Below, one piece after another: positions 37,101 to 47,704 of a DNA stretch of 64,000 bases; within the stretch, counting starts at the first letter, position 1, and each line of letters starts with the position of its first letter. Origin of the DNA: Nematostella vectensis (lineage: Eukaryota > Cnidaria > Anthozoa > Actiniaria > Edwardsiidae); the NCBI RefSeq assembly GCF_932526225.1, contig NC_064040.1, positions 15,434,494-15,498,493 on the forward strand. Direction: 5' to 3'. The translations under genes and the position numbers were made by a program. The notes beneath the pieces are model-generated. The model was not told the DNA's origin, searched no databases, and saw only the letters and a program-made list of their open reading frames with translations.

Positions 37101-40100
37101 TTATTGCACCATCTCTTTCCTGATTGGCTATTCGTGCGCGCGTGATTGACATGTCGGATCTATGAATTGACATCTTGTGTGATTGTCATCTCTTGTGATT
37201 GACGACGTCTCCTGTGATTGACGTCCTTGTGATTGACATCTTGTTCCATTGACGTCTTGGGTGATTGACAACGTCTCCTGTGATGAACGTCTTGTGTGAT
37301 TGACATCTTATAGATTGACAGCGTCTGCTGTGATTAACATCTTGTTTGATTGACGTTTCCTATGATTGATGTCTTGTATGATTGACATCTTGTGTGATTG
37401 ACGTCTTGTGTGATTGACTTTGAGCACTTTAAATTTCCAGGTGCAGATATCTCGCGAGCAACATGACACACTAAACAGCAAATTTAAGGAGTTCTTTGAT
37501 AATCTTTCTGGAAGGGTAAGTAAAGTTTCAAATTTGTTGACAAATTCTGTGAGTTGGTGGAGAAATACATTGCAAATTTTTATTTACACATATTTACATC
37601 TAGAGACATAATCAAATGCGCTTCCATTCAAGACTGGCCTAGCTAACAGTGTATTGTATTCCTGTAGGATGGCGAGATTGATGCAAAGGAACTGCAGCAG
37701 ATTCTCTCTACTGCCCTCAAGAATGGTAAGGCTAACCTTTCTCTACCATACCTTGCCATGTCATATAACCATCTAAATATATTAACCATGGTCTATCTGC
37801 CATACTATACTATTTACATCTTAAAGCATCTTATATAATGTGCTGTCTTTATTGGCTGTCTTCAGATCTTGGCGGTAAACCCTTTAGCCTGGAAGGCGCG
37901 CGAAGCATCATCAGTATGTACGATGTATCCTTTTGCAATGAAGTGCTGCAACTTCCGACTAAAAATCAAAGAAGAATAAAGAAGAGATTGTAGATTGTAT
38001 TTTCAAGATATTTTAAACAGCACAAAGCGTTTTCGTTGACAGTTAAAAATACCCCCTTCTTAGCACCCAATTAACCGTTCTACACCAAAGCCAGAATGAT
38101 AAGACCCATAGAGACCATTTCCTTTTCCGCGCCTCTGCTCACCAGAGTAGACTGGCCTAAGCTATGTTAGATGTTAACTATGTACTTGTCAATGAAATGT
38201 GTCCTTAACCAATGTAAAGGAAGATGCCAGTGGCAAGCTCGGGTTTGAAGAGTTCAAGGAGACATGGCTCCAAGTCAAGAAATGGATGGTAAGAATTCAA
38301 GTCTCGCCTTTCTTTCACTGCCCTTATAAGCTTAGGCTTGTATCCTGTGTGCCAGATGTCATTGCTCCATAGGACACCCGATGACGCGACGAGCGAATGC
38401 CCGTTGACGCGACGAGCGAACGCCGAGTGTCGTGCAACCTAGCTTTGGCTAATGGGGCGAGATAAGCCTTGGTTCAAAGGGTACCTCGCGTACATTTAAT
38501 TATTTTGCCATTTTGCCATTTCCAATAGCTGAAATGGCCTTCACCAAAGATGAGAATATAGTTTAAGAATATTTAAAAAATGCAGAAACCCGTTTACCAT
38601 AATAGGTACAACACATATCCGAATTCTAAATGGCAATGTATATATTCGGTTCAAGTAATGATGTTCTTGTCATCTCAACAGAAAATCTTCCAAGTTTTTG
38701 ATGAGGACAAGTCCGGTGAGATGGACACATATGAACTCCGTGGAGCCCTAAAAGAAGCTGGTGCGTACTCCTTCTTCCTGCCGTCCGTCCGCTTTGTCAG
38801 TCGGTCGTCGGTCCATCGTGAAAAAGTAGACTTTGATTTCTTTTAAGGCCGAGTATAAAGTCCAAACGGCCATGATCGTCCATGATAGTTTGGAAAATCA
38901 ACCTGTCAATCAATCTCGTGTTTGTTGTTTCTCCTGAGGTCCCGATGGTTTTTCTAGCGCTTCGCAAAGTTCTCGGAGTTGACGGTCCCTAAGGGGTCAA
39001 TAACCAATCACGGGCCTTAAAAAGTTAATGAGGCTCGACAATGTCCCAATTTCTATAGCGATTCTGCCTTATGTCGTTTTATTTCAGGTTTCACCCTCAG
39101 CAACTCGGTGTTGTACGCTGTGAGCGCCCGCTATAGCACAGGAGATGGTAAAGTCAATGTCGATGACTTCATGGAGATTCTGACTCGTCTGAATATTCTC
39201 TCAGGTGAGGTCCTGTCTTTGTGTCACGGGTAACTTCCATGGTAGGGGGGGGGGGGGGGGGGAGGAAAGATAAATATTATTAGATTCGCGAATTTTTTGC
39301 ATTGAATTTGAGCAATTTTTTTTTTTTACAGCCGCCTTCCAGAAACAGGCGGGTCAAGGAGGCCGCCGTGCCGCCTTTGACATCGATCAGGTATGTTCCT
39401 ACTCACAAACCTTGCATCAATAAAGTCCAGTGTCGATATTAGTGTACCTGCTGTACATGCAAATCGGTGGACCCCAGCTTCTCTTGTGTTTATGCGCCCT
39501 GGGTATGTCTGTACAGCGGCACAGTGTATAAATGCATCTAGTGATCTTCTTACTCTACCCATAATGCACTGTGCTGGTAACAGATATTTGACAAGTCGCC
39601 AAATTTTAGTCTTCTCCTAGTCCACTTCAATATAAGAAGTCATTCTAACCTCTGTCACGATTCAGCGCATCGCGTGACAGACGACTGCGTAAAAGGCTTG
39701 TAATTGGTATCCAGATCGCAGTGCATCGTGGGTAGAGTGAAGACACTAACCCATTATTAAAAAAGGATTTTAAAAAAGTGATTAAAATAATTTACAAGCT
39801 TGAATAAAATGATAAAACGTATTATATGTAACCTGGACGTCAAACGTTTGTTTTAAACTACTGATCGAAAAGCAAATGACACCAAAGACATCTCAAAGAT
39901 AAATAGAAAATGATATTTATTTCAAATCTACTAATGCTAACTCCCGCCATCCCAAAGCCTGTGGCGCTTGGTGCCCAGGTTGCTCGTCCACATGTACAAG
40001 TCAGTCATGTGATGAAAAACCACGTGGTGTTATAAGGGTCACGTGACGAAAAGCGTACTTAACCATGTTGTTACTTCCTTTCAGTTCATTTCAATGGGAA

Positions 40101-41851
40101 TGATTCTCTAAACACTCGCGTTCACTTCCGGTTTGATACGGTAATCACGGGTTTGTTGAGTTGCGCGCGCAGGTTCTGCCTTCATGGCATCTAATGTTGT
40201 CTGATTGATAACACTCACTGTTGTTTTTTGTATGGCTTGCTAGGTGACAAAACACATAAAAAAGTTGTAATGTTTTTTTATTGGCCTTGGGTTAAATAAT
40301 GAACATAACCTCAATACACACACACACACAAAAAACTTGCACTCCTGATTAAGTACTTACATGACAGCTGAAAGAAGGCAGAACCCACGCGTCACTCACG
40401 TGCACCGCGAGGAAACACTCGTCCGTACACGTGCATTCACTGCATGTTGCCGTCCAGTCGAATGTAACGCACGTGCCCGTATTTGTACTCGCCTGCATGA
40501 ACTGTTCACGTGTAAGCGCACCTTATTCGTAACGTTCAGCGTTCGTTTTTTTTACGATTCACGTGTATTTTAGCAGAAGAAACGATGTTTACGGTCAGGC
40601 TGTCTCTATTTGCATGCGCGATCTACCGCCGATGGTATTCACTGCAGTTCAGGGGACTTGAGCAATGACGATGGCAAAGACAACGTGACAAAACTGCTTT
40701 TATGCTAAGCCCTGAAGTCTAAACCCTTTTCTTTTTATTGACTGTTATTTTAAAATGGCGTTTTTACTTCGTTTTTTCATAAACAAGAGTGCATTTAACG
40801 CTTTTTTAAATTTTCTGTTGTTTTCTGCTGTTACCGTCCTCATTTTCTTCGTCGTTGCCTCAAATTCCCTCTTCTCCCGTACTAACAGGGGACTAACACA
40901 AATTGGCTAACATGTCTGTTCACTAATGATTGAGCTTTAACTGACAAATCATTACTAAAGCATGGCCGTGCACTAACCGTAATTGAATAACAGCAATGTG
41001 TTCGTTGAAAATGGACTCTAGATATGTGTCTTTTTTCTCTTTTACAATTAAAAATTTACTTGGATTGAGAATAGACACCTTTTAGCGTCTATCACCCATT
41101 GAAAATGTTGCCTTATAACCAGCCTAGGCCCTAGCGATCTTTTCGGGATTCCTTTGGTTGTCAGGCAAGGGGGGGACTGGGGAGAACAAACCCAGAAAAG
41201 TATTGGTTTTCGGGTGACGTTACATCATAACCCAAAGGAAAGCCGAAAATCACGCCAGGAACTAGTATTGTCTGTATAACAAAATATCGAAATAAGATTA
41301 GTTATAAATTCATAAACATATAAACTTTTGTCTTTACTTGTTCTCGTATTGTTGCATGAGATGCATGAATTCTTATTGTTTTGTTTTGTTTCCTTCGTTT
41401 GTTACTTAATCTCGTATTTTGAAGCAATGTTTTTCTATTGTGCATTTTAAACTCACTCCCACTTATTCCCCACTCCCCCCAAAAAATCCAGAAGGTATTT
41501 CCAAGTATCCCCGAATCAATCATATATAAACCGGAATCAGTTCCAAATATCATTGAATCAGTTTTAAATTGGCCCTAATCTATTCTAGAGTCCCGAATCA
41601 GTCTCTAATAGACCCTATTTGGTCCTAACAGTCCCGAATCCCGTCCGAAATATTCCAAATCAATAATAAAATTGTCGTTTTTTTCTCTGTATGTCACGAA
41701 AGTGTTTTCGAAATTTCCAATTTCTATATGTGACTGGCGCCTATGATTATTTCGCACAGTGATCTGTTTACACAGGGATCCCGTGCATTATAACTAATGT
41801 TTTCTATTTGTTTGTTTGTTTTAGTTCTTGGAGATGGGTGTCATACTGTAA
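28152..41851 (+). CDS. CAPN: Classical calpain (cysteine protease with penta-EF-hand)
   Basis: Calcium-dependent cytosolic cysteine protease. Exons: 28152-28295, 31551-31882, 32355-32526, 32786-32866, 33773-33873, 34276-34353, 34653-34841, 35073-35205, 35505-35722, 35918-35963, 37441-37515, 37668-37725, 37866-37924, 38220-38288, 38682-38760, 39088-39204, 39332-39390, 41825-41851. They total 2037 nt (678 aa; mammalian calpain-9 about 690). Catalytic triad: Cys74 ([16 protein letters not shown]), His234 ([12 protein letters not shown]) and Asn262 (RVRNPWG). The C2-like domain is at about 320-490 ([20 protein letters not shown]). EF-hands are [28 protein letters not shown] and [13 protein letters not shown], plus a weaker first hand. 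The last exon encodes only FLEMGVIL, the short fifth-hand end. All catalytic residues are present. I cannot assign it to a single vertebrate paralogue; calpain-1/2/9 are equally plausible relatives. Confidence 0.96.
29413..29652. repeat. Local tandem duplication of about 115-125 bp, calpain intron 1
   Basis: Sequence from 29419 (ctacaaatctataatttgta, tgatcttataaag, aaactgtctactgataaca, ataagaaatat, gtatttgaa) is repeated from 29548 with substitutions and small indels. No coding content. Confidence 0.75.
30320..31200 (-). pseudogene. Decayed Tc1/mariner-like transposase
   Basis: On the minus strand, an HTH-like stretch ([20 protein letters not shown] then KIAKILGR, 31126-30926) is followed in other frames by [36 protein letters not shown] (frame open 31005-30757) and a DDE-like FFTDE segment near 30690. 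The order matches the Tc1/mariner N-terminal DNA-binding domain and start of the catalytic core. Multiple frameshifts and no continuous frame mean it is dead. gtgtccacaaacttctgaaa at about 31379 may belong to its outer end. I could not fix the boundaries. Confidence 0.6.
33535..33716. repeat. 33-bp minisatellite, about 5 copies, calpain intron 4
   Basis: Unit: catgcacccccaccccaccc followed by cctgtctctttat. It is C-rich on the + strand and G-rich on the other. Open frames on both strands follow from the 33-bp period and are not genes. The array ends 56 bp before the exon at 33773. Confidence 0.95.
35985..37425. repeat. 'gattgacgtcttgtgt' degenerate minisatellite, calpain intron 10, split by an inserted element
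   Basis: Units of about 16-20 bp, tgtgtgattgacgtctt with variants, run from 35985 to about 36370 and resume from 37169 to 37425, fifteen bases before the exon at 37441. Many units contain TGACGTC, a CRE-like core. The gap is filled by the foldback element at 36373-37168. Confidence 0.85.
36373..37168. mobile_element. Foldback element, 796 bp, inserted in the minisatellite
   Basis: Ends aattcatagatccgac and gtcggatctatgaatt are exact inverted repeats. The similarity continues inward for about 90 bp (gcgcacgaataaccaatcag against ctgattggctattcgtgcgc, and aatgtcccacaaaa against ttttgtgggacattt). The interior has no recognisable coding sequence, so it is probably a non-autonomous DNA transposon. 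Confidence 0.85.
39541..39750. mobile_element. Short inverted-repeat element, about 210 bp, calpain intron 17
   Basis: Arms gtgatcttcttactctaccc-ataatgcac and gtgcatcgtg-ggtagagtgaagacac are complementary with a few mismatches. No coding content. Confidence 0.65.
40021..40565. promoter_or_regulatory. Cluster of seven CACGTG boxes, calpain intron 17
   Basis: CACGTG occurs at 40021, 40040, 40397, 40428, 40470, 40507 and 40560. This is seven palindromic E-boxes in 545 bp, where chance predicts far fewer than one. It is a candidate bHLH/bHLH-ZIP-bound enhancer, or a CACGTG-rich repeat. Nothing in the region looks coding. Confidence 0.5.
40566..41824. other. Rest of calpain intron 17
   Basis: Long intron leading to the final 27-bp exon. 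It has scattered gaatc/ttccaa text (about 41510-41650) repeated loosely (ccgaatca, aatcagt, tccaaat). No gene or clear element was seen. Confidence 0.4.
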
Positions 41852-42610
41852 ACTGTACCTTCTGACACAATGCAGATTGCGTTCGGTCGAAAAATAAGAT
41901 ATTTTAAGCTAATGCTTGAACCCAAACTAGAGGCATTCAGAATCTAATGTACCTTTTCTAGACTGCCCGAGAATTTTGCCGTTTGCCTAGGTTTTATAGC
42001 TTATGTAACAACCAAAACTTACTAACTCTTGTAATGTCATATTGTGAATCTTTCGCTGGAACGTGATCAATTTATAACCATTTTTTGTAACATTTTAATA
42101 ATAGCTACAGCGACTTGGCAAGTTGATGGAGTATGAAAGGGATCCCACTATTATAATATTGGAGCTCCTCTAGTCAGTTCGAATTTAATGTAATGAAATT
42201 CAATTTTGACAGAAAATTTGGAATAAACTGGTAAGATCTAATTTGGTTTATGTTATCCGTTTCTACCTTGTTACAGTTTATTTTAGCGTCACTTAAAAAA
42301 ATCGCTAAAATAAAGTGTCGAAAAATATCGCCATCTCTCAAAATCGAAAAATTTTGACGCCCTGATGTTGCTATTAAAGGGGTAAGGGGAGGCAACGACC
42401 AGGCACAATCGGACTCCGGTTGAGGGTATTGAAAATGTGTGGAAATTTGGTGTCCTGTCTTTCTTCCCCTCTTTTAATAAAACAGACTCCCTTATCTTCT
42501 TACCTGACGTGGTTCGCATGATGCACTGAATACCCCCAAACAAGACTTCATTGCATGTGGGACTGCAAAAGTAGCTGAGGCGTCATATCTTACCTGTAAG
42601 CTGTAAGTGA

Positions 42611-42759
42611 GGGTTAGTACACAGCTCTTACAAGCTGCAATTTTATTGGGCAAATGAACAATATCCGCACCTCGACACAAAGAACGAGAAGAATAGAGAC
42701 AAAAGAACTCCTTTGTAGAGCAAAGATAATAGGAGACAAAGCAGATGCGTACTTACTCG
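42611..42759 (+). repeat. Dispersed repeat, family B, copy 1
   Basis: About 150 bp beginning gggttagtacacagctctta and ending gcagatgcgtacttact. It is near-identical, in reverse complement, to 59024-59170 in COPS3 intron 8. Shared blocks include aacaatatccgcacctcgac and aaagaactcctttgtaga. Confidence 0.85.
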
Positions 42760-44639
42760 TAAGTGACCCTTACCAGTCCAGCCCCGAGAACCGTCGCTAG
42801 GTCCTCAAGCTGAGTTAGTAAGCTGGAATAAGCGGCTAACATTATGTAAGCAACCCAGTTGAACCCCAAAGTTCAACTGAGGCATTCGAAATCGTAACTT
42901 TGGAAAGTGTTCGATATAGGGCGGTCTTCCATTATAAGAAGACTTTACTGTTGTACCTAAGTACCGCGTAGTTTTGATTACTTAAGATTTCATCATTCTG
43001 AGTTTTTCAATAAACGGGAAACGCTGAGTCATGGTTCCAAATTCTAGCGAATAAAAATATATAAATAAGAAAAACTAAAACGATCTAATATAGTGGGTTA
43101 AAACGATGTTTAAAAGAATTAAAAATGCCTCCCTCGCATGCAAATGAAGTATATACCGAGCATCCTCACTAGCCCTTTCCCTTCCCCGGCCCCAACGTGT
43201 TGGCGATAAATCGACGTGTCTCGATTTGCCTTTCGACCTTGTTAAAACCGGTCATACAGGTTTACTAAAGTGCTAAGTACTTTATCATCGATGTGGGAAG
43301 TAATTTCACTTTTTACTGGGGAAAGTCAGCTCTTCTATGTAATTAAAGCCTGATCGCTGTTCCAATAGCATTACCCAAACGTGCAGTGCGCGACTGCCAA
43401 ATCGAGCGCGTGATTATTCCTTGTTCCTTTTTTATCACGTCCTTGTTGCTGTCAGGTAAGTCCCCTATAGACTGAGTGTATCGGAGAAATATTAAAAATT
43501 CACTTTTTTCGATTCTTGTTTGTTTTAGATTTGGATCCGTTTTACAATAGACTAGATAGATCGGCATTGCAGTGTTCATTGCATGGACAAAAAAGTTAGG
43601 CGAGCGTTTTCGAAGATTCGCGCATCATGATAGCAACTAGACCCTGCACGCAGGGTTGACTGGGATACCTGAGATCTGCAACTTGTTTGTGTGACATGTA
43701 TGACAGATTCTACTGCCTACTTTGGATATAATAAAAAAATAATCTTGTTTTTTATTGTGTTGTAAATGCCATATCACAACACTGATTGGGGCAAGCAAGG
43801 TAAGGGCATCATCTCTTCAGGTGTGGGGTGGACTCTAGGTGTGCTCCATGAAAGTAGACAGGGCTGATTGTCCTATCTTCAAATACTATCCCCACATCAG
43901 AGTTAGCATCGAAATAAGATTATTAATAAGAAATAAGATTATTAATAAAAGAGGGTGCGCAGTCATGAATCATATATGTAAAAATAAAAGACAAATAAAT
44001 ATAATAAAATAATTACACACGCAAGGCTCGTCTGATTGGCTAGCAAAATAGAAAGGTTCTGCTGGCTTTCTTGTTGTCATAGAAGCACAATCAATTTCGT
44101 AGTAAAAAAGAAAAGAAAAATTTCGTGCAAGGGAAAAAAGGGGGAAAAAATTCATGCAGGCCGACCATACACACACAAAAAAAAATCGTGCATCAGGCTA
44201 AAAAAAATCGTGAATCATGCTCGAGGCACCAAATGGTTTATTGGCCTGTGAATCATAATTTTTAGTGCATTTCCAGCTCCCTTATGAGCTGAAAATATAA
44301 AGAAATTCTGGTGAAAAATATACCCCACACCCCTACCGAAACTATCAATTCTCATAAAAAGAAGGCTGTCTACAGGGGTCTGGTATGCTCACCCAGGCAA
44401 AAGTATGACATTCAAACCCTCAACAGAAAGAAATGCATCCTTGTCCATATGAATGACATCATAATCGGCAAATGTCTGTATGTCATATCGGACATTATAG
44501 TCTTCAACTTCTATTTGTATCATTTCACAGTAAATCAGATGTCTATATCTGAACAATCTCATTTTATTTTCTGGTATATGCGACTTATCTGGTGTATGCG
44601 AATTTTCTGCAACTATAAATAATCAAATATAATGATAGT

Positions 44640-44905
44640 AAATAATCTCTAATATATCAATGACTATAATTATGTTTTCACTATCACAAAATCCTGATCA
44701 AAATCAAAATGTACCAACTGCAACTATAAATGATAAGATAAAATATAATAAGATAGTAAATAATTTAATTTCAAACTATTATATAATACGGGGATCCCAA
44801 ATGTGTCATTAACTATTATGTTTTCACTATTACAAAAATCTTAATTATAAACAATATGTACCAACTAAATATCTTAATATAATATGGGAAATCCCAAATG
44901 TATCA
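44640..44905. repeat. Degenerate AT-rich tandem repeat, two to three units of about 130 bp
   Basis: The series actataa/aactatta, atgttttcactat(c/t)acaaaa, atc(c/t)t(g/a)at, aa.atgtaccaact, aatataat recurs from 44640, 44700 and 44800 onwards with indels. Confidence 0.6.
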
Positions 44906-45639
44906 ACAACATTTTTATATGTAAGGTTGTCAAAATAACTCAATAATCCTATAGCTGTGCAAAAGTCTTGATCAAGAATTGCAAGAGTAAGCTGAAAATT
45001 AAGAAAAGCAAATATTAATTCAAGATGAGAATTCCTTTTCTGTCGACCACTCATCGCTGTTACTAGAATCTTCAGGTTCTCTCTCTACTGTATTGCTATC
45101 ACTCACTGCTGTGTTTCTCTCTCCCTCTGCTCTCCTGCTACAATATTTTGCGACAATTTTTGTACATAATGTACACTGGTGTGCCATACTAGATCTCGTA
45201 TAATGAATATGATTGTGATTATGATATTATACGACAAATAAAAGTTGTATCTGAGTAAAGTAACGTCTGATATGACAGTTGTTTCCAAGAAAGCCCGGTT
45301 TAATACTTTACATGAATGAATCATGGGCTAGACCGGGTTTCTTCACAACCCAGCCTTTCCTTGGTTTGGTCGCTAGCACTACTAGGAATGAACTCTAGAT
45401 TCATAGTTGTTTTCCGCACCATAAATAAATTTCAGTGTTTGTGGCGACAAAAAAAATTCCTGCAAGCCAATCGCTCACAAAAAAATATTCGTGCATCACT
45501 GAGGCGTCCGAAAAAAAAAAAATCCCAGCAGACTAGAAAATACCCCCCCCCCGCCCCATCACTTTTCTTATGGTCCGTCACTAATATGGAAATTATTCAA
45601 TGAGCCTTGGCTCAATGAGTAAGCCAATGAACGACGCTT

Positions 45640-45814
45640 ATTCACACAATAGCCAAAGATCAGGCGATTTGTCACGTGGTACAAAACTAACGCGCGGCTA
45701 ATTTGCATATTGTACTCTAGACTCGAAATCCACGAGATAGTGGTTTTCTACTGTTTTGGCCCTTCTGGAATTTCTCTTTTGGTCTGTCCTTTTAAACATT
45801 CATAGTATTCTTAG
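45640..45814 (+). promoter_or_regulatory. Probable ISYNA1 promoter and non-coding first exon
   Basis: A CACGTG E-box is at 45673-45678 and an octamer-like ATTTGCAT at 45701-45708. They are followed by a strong donor, ttcttag|gtaagtaagt, with GT at 45815-45816. The first coding exon is preceded by acceptor ccccacag (ending 47687) and only 17 nt of 5' UTR, so an upstream untranslated exon is expected. This is the best candidate. Confidence 0.5.
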
Positions 45815-47687
45815 GTAAGTAAGTTACTGTGAGGGTTTTTTTTTTTAATTTTACCTACAATTTGGCTGCCGCTGGCTGATCATAGTAAAATTTCGCCGGT
45901 TTGCAGGTAGAATGTCAACAAAAAGTTTTGCTAAGCAATAATATAACAGGCTTCAAGTATGACCCTTGATATTTTTCTTACGGATAATTTTCGCGTTAGC
46001 TATGATTAAATTTCAGTAACTGATAGTACTTAAATGTATGCTTTTCTTGTAAAGCGCCTTTTAGAATACATTCAATTTTGATTGTTGTTATGAATGAAAA
46101 CGCATGATTGATTTTTTGTGCAACTTCGTATTTATAGTCATCCAATGTTTTCTCTATCGTTCTAAACAATGTGGATACTCATAAGATCCATTTTGGAGCA
46201 TATTATATTATTTTTTATTCGTTTAGCACTATTTTCACGTAAGCTTAAAGTATCGGCAGAAAGCGTGCTGTTAATATATAACAACACATAGAATTGTGAA
46301 ACACGCCCGCTGAACCCCAGAGAGTGGTCTAAATTTTTATTGTGATTCGTTTTCTATAAACGCGAATATATACATTGCAACCACTGAATTGGCTACATTT
46401 TTATTTTTTTTATAATGCGTTAGTGAAAAGTATTTTTTATTTTTACTCGAAAACATTACGTGATCAATGATTATAACAAAAGAATATTTCCTGAATTCCA
46501 TCATTTTTAGGTTTGAAAGAATATATCTTTTTAATAAATCCGTAAAGAAAAAAAGAAAGAAAGAAAAAAAAATGTATTTTCTAATGACCTTTGATGATTT
46601 TGTAAATCAGGTGATTTTGTTTTTTTAGACATTGGTCTCAAAATGGGCGATGAGTCATCATCAGTCAAGTTTTTTTTTCTTAGCTACAGGAAGTTTTAAT
46701 ACTATCGTTTTAGAATGAATGGAAATCAAATGTTTTATGACAAACCACAGGGGCAGATCCAGGATTTCAAAATAGGGGGTGTATAATGGCCGGATAGACA
46801 GCTTATAACTGATCCAGTGGTTCTTGGTAGGTCACTTCATAGATCTTACATACTTCACACTGAATTGAATTTGTCGCGTTAGCAAAGTCAAACAGGCAAA
46901 GGCACATGGACAGTAACTCCCGTCCCTCAGGCATTTATTTTCTTCAAACAAAGTGACTTTTCAATTGTTTACTCAAAAAGAAGGGGGGGGTGGATATCCA
47001 CCCAATCCACCCCCCTGTAGCTCCCCATGAACCATTATAAACTACATGGGGAAGGTTTTTATTTGTCTCATGGGTCTAGCCATGGTTTGATTAAGGGGTG
47101 GAGGTGAAGGGGTGGGGTTGGGAGTGTCAGGGGAAATGATGAGAGGAGAAGACAAGCCTCCCTAAGACTAAGCCTCATGCAATCTTTTATCAAGCTACTT
47201 GCTTAGTCCCATTGCATGTGCATACCAAGTAGAGTATACAATGTACTTACCTACATCCCCCCTTTGTCGCCTAAAAGTGGGTGATTTCTTATTGAAGGAT
47301 CATCAAATGTAACCCCTTTTCCTTATGATACCTAAGGGTGTTTTATCAGAGATTTGACAACAGCACTCATCCAAGTGATATTATAAGACACACATGCTTG
47401 TTGTCTGCATATTGCGTTTTTTGTAATGAAAGAAGACAATTAAATTGTTAAAAAAAGTAGTATTTTTTTTGTGCATCTGTCCTCTGATGGATGCACAGAA
47501 TACGTCACAGCATGCAATGAGCAAAACTCATTGCATACTTTTTAGTTGTGATTTTCAATGGCAGAGTTTTATGCTACACGCTGGGAAGGGCCCCTGGATC
47601 TCCCTGGTACAAATTTTATACAATTGCATTTACATTTTCAATATTCATGCTAACAATTACACTATATTCTTGTGTTGATCCCCACAG
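45815..47687. other. Putative ISYNA1 5' intron
   Basis: AT-rich. Around 46750-47040 is decayed transposon-like text (aggggcagatccaggatttc...aagggggggg...cacccaatccaccccc). No coding signal. Confidence 0.4.
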
Positions 47688-47704
47688 AGTTTCAGATTTA
47701 AGAC

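Larger units (their letters stand above)
41852..45640. other. Calpain-ISYNA1 intergenic region
   Basis: There is no convincing gene. It holds the calpain 3' UTR; several AATAAA hexamers are present (for example near 42477 and 43010) and I cannot choose one. Transposon fragments are at 42280-42362 (related to the element at 5217-5666) and 42611-42759. Decayed A/C-run element text is near 44030-44230 and 45450-45580. A degenerate AT-rich tandem duplication is at 44640-44905. Confidence 0.5.

Noticed and set aside
39326..39620. Open frames overlapping the calpain exon at 39332-39390
   Set aside because: Only the in-frame exon ([20 protein letters not shown]) is real; the others are shadows or intron read-through.
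44311..44622. 103-codon plus-strand frame in the calpain-ISYNA1 gap
   Set aside because: AT-rich chance frame with no recognisable motif or splice signals.
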